NCBI GenBank assembly: GCA_900555125.1
Contig: USKH01000043.1
Span: 1 to 8,605 of the forward strand
From: an uncultured Clostridium sp.
GTDB taxonomy: Bacteria; Bacillota; Clostridia; Christensenellales; Pumilibacteraceae
Direction of reading: 5' to 3'
Length of the DNA stretch: 8,605 bases
The translations under genes were made by a program, and so were the position numbers. The notes beneath the pieces were generated by a model, which saw only the letters and a program-made list of their open reading frames with translations, was not told where the DNA came from and searched no databases. Each line of letters begins with the position of its first letter. Position 1 is the first letter of the stretch. This document shows, piece after piece, positions 5,523-8,605 of the stretch.

Positions 5523-5551
5523 ATTTTAGCACATATAAAGAAAAATGACAA
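5523..5551 (-). promoter_or_regulatory. Promoter of the MBG-domain protein gene
   Basis: On the minus strand TTGTCA (5551-5546) and TAAAAT (5528-5523) are 17 nt apart, and TGC before the -10 gives an extended -10. The predicted start near 5516 leaves a leader of about 39 nt. The -35 begins one base after the stop codon of the upstream DUF2238-like gene. Confidence 0.8.
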
Positions 5552-5552
5552 G

Positions 5553-6359
5553 TTATTCTTGAGCGTTTTCCGTACTTTCCGCCATATTTAGCTGTTCGGG
5601 GCAGTCCTCTTCCCTTTCGATGACGAGATATTCCGCGTCTTTTTTCTCTCTCGGGGACTGATAGCTTACTTTGAACCTGCGCACGAATTCGATATTTCTG
5701 ACCGATAAAACCGCACAGACCACACCGGAAATAAGTCCGCCGAGCGCGTCGACGATAATATCTCCCATTGTATCTTTAAGCGCCTCGTGACCGATATACA
5801 TTTCGCCGGTCAGGTCGTTCATGAATTTCTGCATATTAAGTTTGAAAATGCCGTCGCAGGTATATTCGTATATTTCCCACACGGCTCCGCACATAAGAGC
5901 AACCGAAAAAACTGTTATAAAAACCGAAAATCCGTTTACTTTCCGACTGTCCTTTGTAAGCGAATTGACAAAAAACATGCCTGTTACGCCCAAAAGCACG
6001 CCGCTTATTGTGTGATTGAACTTATCCCACCACTCGGTGTTTATGTACAGTCCCATTATAGTACCGCCGAACACCGTGAGCACGACGAAAATATTATACA
6101 GAATGGTGACATGCGGCGGAAGCTTGACCCCTATCTTTTTTATTACGAAAGTCAGCATTACTGCCGCCAAACCGCCAAGCCTCTGCATAATTTCTATCGG
6201 GCGATACAAGCCGTAGCCGTTTATCGGCGATTCGATTCCCATAGACATGCAGACTATTGCCCAAACGAGACAGAACGCAAAAATTCCCGCCGACACGCAA
6301 CAAACGACGTTATCGATTATTTCCAATACTTTGTCTTTTTTGCTTTCAATAGTTTTCAT
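5553..6359 (-). CDS. YjdF/DUF2238-like integral membrane protein
   Basis: 268 aa with about six membrane helices (roughly 18-38, 60-77, 84-106, 116-134, 142-160 and 200-220) and a charged cytoplasmic tail of about 45 residues. Polar residues near or within helices match the pattern I associate with the YjdF/DUF2238 family: WDKFNH with a Gly four residues on (111-120), WEIYEY (161-166) and DTMGDIIVDALGG (196-208). Such conserved Asp, Glu and His residues hint at a metal site or catalysis in the membrane, but the family has no agreed function. The tail (SPREKKDAEYLVIEREEDC) is acidic. The ATG at 6359 follows a perfect TATAAT by seven nt and has no ribosome binding site, so the mRNA is probably leaderless. 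A later in-frame start would remove the first helix. The gene ends one base before the next gene's -35 box. Confidence 0.82.
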   Translation of the reverse strand: MKTIESKKDKVLEIIDNVVCCVSAGIFAFCLVWAIVCMSMGIESPINGYGLYRPIEIMQRLGGLAAVMLTFVIKKIGVKLPPHVTILYNIFVVLTVFGGTIMGLYINTEWWDKFNHTISGVLLGVTGMFFVNSLTKDSRKVNGFSVFITVFSVALMCGAVWEIYEYTCDGIFKLNMQKFMNDLTGEMYIGHEALKDTMGDIIVDALGGLISGVVCAVLSVRNIEFVRRFKVSYQSPREKKDAEYLVIEREEDCPEQLNMAESTENAQE

Positions 6360-6366
6360 ATGTTCT

Positions 6367-6375
6367 ATTATACCA
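6367..6375 (-). promoter_or_regulatory. Extended -10 promoter of the DUF2238-like gene, apparently leaderless
   Basis: The minus strand reads TGGTATAAT (6375-6367), a perfect -10 with the TGn extension. No good -35 is found at 15-18 nt; the hexamer at 17 nt is TCGGCT. The seven bases AGAACAT separate it from the ATG, so the transcript should begin about one or two bases before the start codon. Confidence 0.75.
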
Positions 6376-6385
6376 TATTGTTTGC

Positions 6386-6401
6386 AAAAAGCCGACTTTT
6401 T
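6386..6401 (-). terminator. Weak hairpin after the HAD phosphatase gene
   Basis: On the minus strand AAAAAG (6401-6396) pairs with CTTTTT (6391-6386) around TCGG. The stem is short and A/U-rich and the U-run is within it. It could end the HAD transcript, but it overlaps the promoter region of the next gene, so its role is uncertain. Confidence 0.35.
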
Positions 6402-6420
6402 TACTATACATTTTTACTAT
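6398..6420. repeat. Direct repeat of TTTTTACTAT upstream of a promoter
   Basis: The ten bases TTTTTACTAT occur at 6398-6407 and again at 6411-6420, a 13-bp spacing, just upstream of the DUF2238-like promoter. A third exact copy is at 7210-7219, inside the promoter of the AraD-like gene. This could be an operator or an AT-rich UP-element-like region; low sequence complexity makes chance possible. Confidence 0.45.
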
Positions 6421-6426
6421 TTAAGC

Positions 6427-7083
6427 TCAACAACCCTTGTTTTTTAAAATTTTCTCTTCTATTTCGGCAAAATCGGCACATACTTCTTCCGCACCCGCCG
6501 CCTTCAGTTTTTCGGCTCCGCGGAAACCCCATCCTGCGCCCAGAAGCCTCAACCCGGAATTTCTTGCAGTCAGAACGTCCACTTCCTGATCCCCTACGTA
6601 CACGGCTTCGCTTTTATCCGCGCCGAGCTTACCGAGCGCAAACGAAATGGGCTGAGGAGCTGGCTTTAACGGACGAACTCCGTCGTCGCCGACAGCGATA
6701 TCGTAAACTCCTGCGAATTTTTCGGCGCACAAAGCCTTAACCGCGCTTTCGGTTTTATTGGAAACGACCGCGATTTTTATTCCCGCGGCTTTAAGGTTTT
6801 TCATCGTTTGAATTGCTCCGGGATATGGCGCGGTGTGATCGTCCTTACAAAGCGCATATTCGCGGTTAAATGTCCGCAAAACCCTGTCGAAATGGGCTTC
6901 GGTACCGGCGGGCATACAGCGGGCAACCAGTTTTGCCACTCCGTTGCCCACAGACAAGCGCACTTTTTCCTTATCTACCGTCGGATAGCCGCATTTTTCG
7001 AGCGCACGATTTACGCCCGTAAATAAATCGTCGAGCGTATTCATAAGCGTTCCGTCCAAATCGAAAACAACCGCTTTAATCAT
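6427..7083 (-). CDS. HAD-superfamily phosphatase, phosphoglycolate phosphatase-like
   Basis: 218 aa from the ATG at 7083-7081, chosen because AAGGAG (7095-7090) lies six nt upstream and the protein then starts MIKAVVFDLDGTL as is usual; an ATG 33 nt earlier lacks this spacing. All HAD motifs are present: motif I Asp8-x-Asp10-Gly-Thr (nucleophile and acid/base), motif II Ser108-Asn109, motif III Lys140 in PLKPAP, and motif IV Gly164-Asp165 to Asp169 for magnesium. Residues about 14-85 form a helical cap of the Gph/beta-phosphoglucomutase type. It should hydrolyse a small cytoplasmic phosphate ester such as 2-phosphoglycolate or a sugar phosphate; the exact substrate cannot be told. It is divergently transcribed from the AraD-like gene with facing, similar promoters. 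Confidence 0.92.
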   Translation of the reverse strand: MIKAVVFDLDGTLMNTLDDLFTGVNRALEKCGYPTVDKEKVRLSVGNGVAKLVARCMPAGTEAHFDRVLRTFNREYALCKDDHTAPYPGAIQTMKNLKAAGIKIAVVSNKTESAVKALCAEKFAGVYDIAVGDDGVRPLKPAPQPISFALGKLGADKSEAVYVGDQEVDVLTARNSGLRLLGAGWGFRGAEKLKAAGAEEVCADFAEIEEKILKNKGC

Positions 7084-7137
7084 AAAAATCTCCTTGAATA
7101 ACAGAGTTAAAAGCACGTTTTGCGCCTTCGATTATGC

Positions 7138-7166
7138 ATTTTACTAAAATTGTACGAATATGTCAA
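7138..7166 (-). promoter_or_regulatory. Promoter of the HAD phosphatase gene
   Basis: On the minus strand a perfect TTGACA (7166-7161) and TAAAAT (7143-7138) are 17 nt apart. The predicted start near 7131 leaves a leader of about 48 nt with AAGGAG near its end. The -35 is part of an 8-bp inverted repeat shared with the divergent promoter. Confidence 0.85.
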
Positions 7167-7201
7167 CAAGCTTTTGCGTTTTTCGGTAAAAAATGTTGAC
7201 A
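7161..7201. repeat. Inverted repeat joining two divergent -35 boxes
   Basis: TGTCAACA (7161-7168) and TGTTGACA (7194-7201) are exact reverse complements separated by 25 bp. Six bases of each arm are the consensus -35 hexamer of the HAD and AraD-like promoters, so part of the symmetry is expected; the extra TG on each side extends it. It may be a shared operator. Confidence 0.6.
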
Positions 7202-7224
7202 ATACATGTTTTTTACTATATACT
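7196..7224 (+). promoter_or_regulatory. Promoter of the AraD-like gene
   Basis: A perfect TTGACA (7196-7201) and TATACT (7219-7224) are 17 nt apart. The predicted start near 7231 gives a leader of about 20 nt with GGAG (7240-7243). Confidence 0.88.
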
Positions 7225-7250
7225 TAATAAAAAACGTACGGAGAAAGCCG

Positions 7251-7937
7251 ATGCTGAGAGAACTGAAAATACGCACGCTTAGCGCAAATCTGCAACTGAA
7301 AAGCCGCAATCTCGACTCGTTCGGATACGGAAACGTGAGCGTTATCGACAGGGAAAGCGGACTTATAGTCGTTCGTCCCGCATGCGCCGATTACGATCAA
7401 TTGTCGCTTGACGACATGTTGCTTATCGACCTTATGGGCAATATCGTCGAAGGCAAAGGCGAACCCACCGACGACGTTAAAATTCACATAGAGCTGTACC
7501 GCAATTTTGCCGAACTCGATTCGCTTGCGCTTATACGCTCGCCCTTTGTGACGGCATTTGCTCAGGCGGGGCGCGATATTCCCTTTTACGGAGCATTGCA
7601 CGCCGACTTTTTCGGCAGCGACATTCCTTGCGCAAGACTTCTTGACGAACACGACTATGCCGAAAATTACGAACAGAATCTGGCACGTTCGATCGTGGAC
7701 GAAGTAGCTTCATTCACTCCCGACGTCATGCCGGCAGTACTTGTTCGCTCGCACGGGGCATTTGCATTCGGAAAAAACGCAGACGACGCAGTGCGCAATG
7801 CCGTTGCGCTGGAAGAAACGGCAAAAATAGCGTTTTTAACCGAACTACTGTCGCCCGACGTAAATCAACCGGCCTTCAGCTTACTGGAAAAACGCTTTTA
7901 TTCCCGTCATACACGCGAAGACGAAACAGAAGAATAA
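7251..7937 (+). CDS. AraD-like class II aldolase/adducin-fold protein lacking key metal ligands
   Basis: 228 aa from the ATG at 7251, chosen because GGAG (7240-7243) is seven nt upstream; the frame is open 45 nt further but without a ribosome binding site. It follows L-ribulose-5-phosphate 4-epimerase (AraD, about 231 aa) nearly end to end: YGNVSVIDRESG (26-37), DYDQLSLDDM (47-56), AQAGRDIP (104-111), HADFFGSDIPCAR (117-129) and SHGAFAFGKNADDAV (167-181). The zinc motif HTH of AraD is Leu94-Ile95-Arg96 here, and only the third ligand (His168) remains. The phosphate-binding KPSG is RPAC (42-45), PSSD is PTDD (72-75), GTTHAD is GALHAD (114-119), His218 of AraD corresponds to Arg215, and the C-terminal catalytic YYGQ is missing. 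The AraD residues are from memory. The frame is intact. It is either a pseudoenzyme or an enzyme with altered chemistry, not a standard zinc epimerase. Confidence 0.88.
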   Translation: MLRELKIRTLSANLQLKSRNLDSFGYGNVSVIDRESGLIVVRPACADYDQLSLDDMLLIDLMGNIVEGKGEPTDDVKIHIELYRNFAELDSLALIRSPFVTAFAQAGRDIPFYGALHADFFGSDIPCARLLDEHDYAENYEQNLARSIVDEVASFTPDVMPAVLVRSHGAFAFGKNADDAVRNAVALEETAKIAFLTELLSPDVNQPAFSLLEKRFYSRHTREDETEE

Positions 7938-7948
7938 AATTTATATGC

Positions 7949-7986
7949 AAAACGCTCCCGAAAAAAATCATACGGAAGCGTTTTTT
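7949..7986. terminator. Intrinsic terminator after the AraD-like gene
   Basis: AAAACGCT (7949-7956) pairs with AGCGTTTT (7977-7984), and CCG (7958-7960) pairs with CGG (7973-7975) across one C-A mismatch; a T6 run follows on the plus strand. It lies 12 nt after the stop codon at 7937. On the minus strand it also lies downstream of the YgjV-family gene and may help end that transcript, though the T-run there is short. Confidence 0.8.
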
Positions 7987-8022
7987 GGTAACAACTCTGT
8001 TTGTTTGTAAACCCGGGAACAT

Positions 8023-8592
8023 TCAGAAAGCCTTGTTTTCTTTTACGGACGCATTTACTACGTTTTCTTTTTTCCCGGAAAGCATCCCGGTTTTACGCAA
8101 TTTACGGTAACGAACCTCTCCCGCTATTATTGACGCAAGCGAGAACGCTTCGGTGCAAATCCCGGCAAGCGAGAAGTTGAGCGCGTTGTACACTCCCCAG
8201 CACAGGCAGGACGGAATTGTCAGAAGACGTACGCCGGAAGGATTTTTCATTCCGTATGCAACCGTTGTTATAAGCTTGCCCGCTATCGCAAGAAGGCTGA
8301 TAGGTCCCGCCCATGTGAGAACGCCGAAAACGACGGTTAAAACCGAGAAAACGATAATCCACGGAGTAGTGCTTTTTCCTTTTTTGACCAGCGCGGCAAA
8401 AATCAGGTTTCTTACGCTGCCGATAATATTCATCGCAACGCCGGTGTACGCTCCAAGCAACATAAGTTGCACGGCGAAAACAGTTTCGCTTGCCGTTTTC
8501 AACGCCATAATGACGCCGTGACGGTTACTCTGAAAAGAAATTATCGCAAGCAATGCGCCCATAAAACCTATTATTTGTATCGCGATCTGCAT
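8023..8592 (-). CDS. YgjV-family inner membrane protein
   Basis: 189 aa, close to the about 180 aa usual for the family. The start is supported by GAGG (8604-8601) at the window edge, about seven to eight nt before the ATG at 8592. The protein is nearly all membrane helices (about 3-20, 28-48, 50-67, 77-94, 96-114, 122-140 and 141-160). It carries the family-like signatures ISFQSN (18-23), LLGAYTGVAMN (45-55) followed by Arg61-Asn62, and SCLCWGVYNALN (128-139). The last about 28 residues are basic and probably cytoplasmic. The YgjV family is conserved in many bacteria without an established activity; a link to transport is only a guess. The upstream context lies outside the window. Its downstream side shares the terminator region at 7949-7986 with the convergent AraD-like gene. 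Confidence 0.85.
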   Translation of the reverse strand: MQIAIQIIGFMGALLAIISFQSNRHGVIMALKTASETVFAVQLMLLGAYTGVAMNIIGSVRNLIFAALVKKGKSTTPWIIVFSVLTVVFGVLTWAGPISLLAIAGKLITTVAYGMKNPSGVRLLTIPSCLCWGVYNALNFSLAGICTEAFSLASIIAGEVRYRKLRKTGMLSGKKENVVNASVKENKAF

Positions 8593-8605
8593 ATTTGTGT
8601 CCTCG

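Noticed and set aside
5787..6740. Plus-strand open frame of 317 codons
   Set aside because: It is antisense to the DUF2238-like and HAD genes, crosses both of their intergenic signals, and encodes a His/Arg/Phe-rich product with no recognisable domain.
7084..7116. Longer N-terminus for the HAD phosphatase (MLLTLLFKEIF before MIKAVV)
   Set aside because: The 33 extra bases contain the AAGGAG site that serves the ATG at 7083, and HAD proteins normally begin a few residues before the DxDGT motif.
7206..7250. Longer N-terminus for the AraD-like protein
   Set aside because: The upstream codons overlap the -10 box and the predicted transcription start, and GGAG at 7240-7243 points to the ATG at 7251.
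1..8605. CRISPR array, tRNA/rRNA genes, insertion sequence or prophage
   Set aside because: I saw no regularly spaced repeats, no cloverleaf-like or rRNA-like stretch, no transposase or integrase motif and no terminal inverted repeats. Only short operator-like repeats and hairpins are present.

Overview
The window looks like chromosomal DNA of a Firmicutes/Clostridia-type bacterium, possibly an uncultured gut lineage. This is an inference from several signs: strong AAGGAG-type ribosome binding sites, sigma-A-like promoters (TTGACA-17-TATAAT class), short intergenic gaps, moderate GC content, a single-membrane style surface protein, and a clostridial-looking dUTPase. I see no tRNA, rRNA, insertion sequence, phage gene or CRISPR array. 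No stretch over 300 bases lacks a gene.

Left part (1-1830, minus strand): a sugar-metabolism operon. Two sugar-phosphate isomerase/epimerase TIM barrels are followed by the start of a Gfo/Idh/MocA NAD(P)-dependent sugar oxidoreductase that runs off the left edge. Both junctions overlap by exactly 13 nt, so translation is probably coupled. A divergent AraC-type regulator (1895-2704) is the obvious candidate controller. A dUTPase gene follows it 6 nt downstream and probably shares its transcript. A strong bidirectional hairpin terminator (3236-3286) closes this plus-strand unit and the opposing minus-strand unit.

Middle part (3287-6375, minus strand): three membrane or surface genes. From right to left these are a six-helix YjdF/DUF2238-like membrane protein, a secreted and C-terminally anchored protein with two MBG/Ig-like modules, and an unrecognised membrane-anchored protein with a Glu/Gln-rich tail and three 14-residue repeats. 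The gap at 4277-4442 holds two hairpins. One is a classical intrinsic terminator pointing along the plus strand, where no gene precedes it.

Right part (6427-8605): a HAD phosphatase (minus) and an AraD-like class II aldolase homologue (plus) diverge from near-perfect promoters that form an inverted repeat. A YgjV-family membrane protein (minus) ends the window. The AraD homologue is the most notable gene. Its fold is well conserved, but two of the three zinc-binding histidines and other catalytic positions are replaced, so it is probably not an ordinary epimerase.

Two genes (the AraC regulator and the DUF2238-like protein) have a perfect TATAAT only 6-7 nt before their start codon and no ribosome binding site, which suggests leaderless mRNAs.
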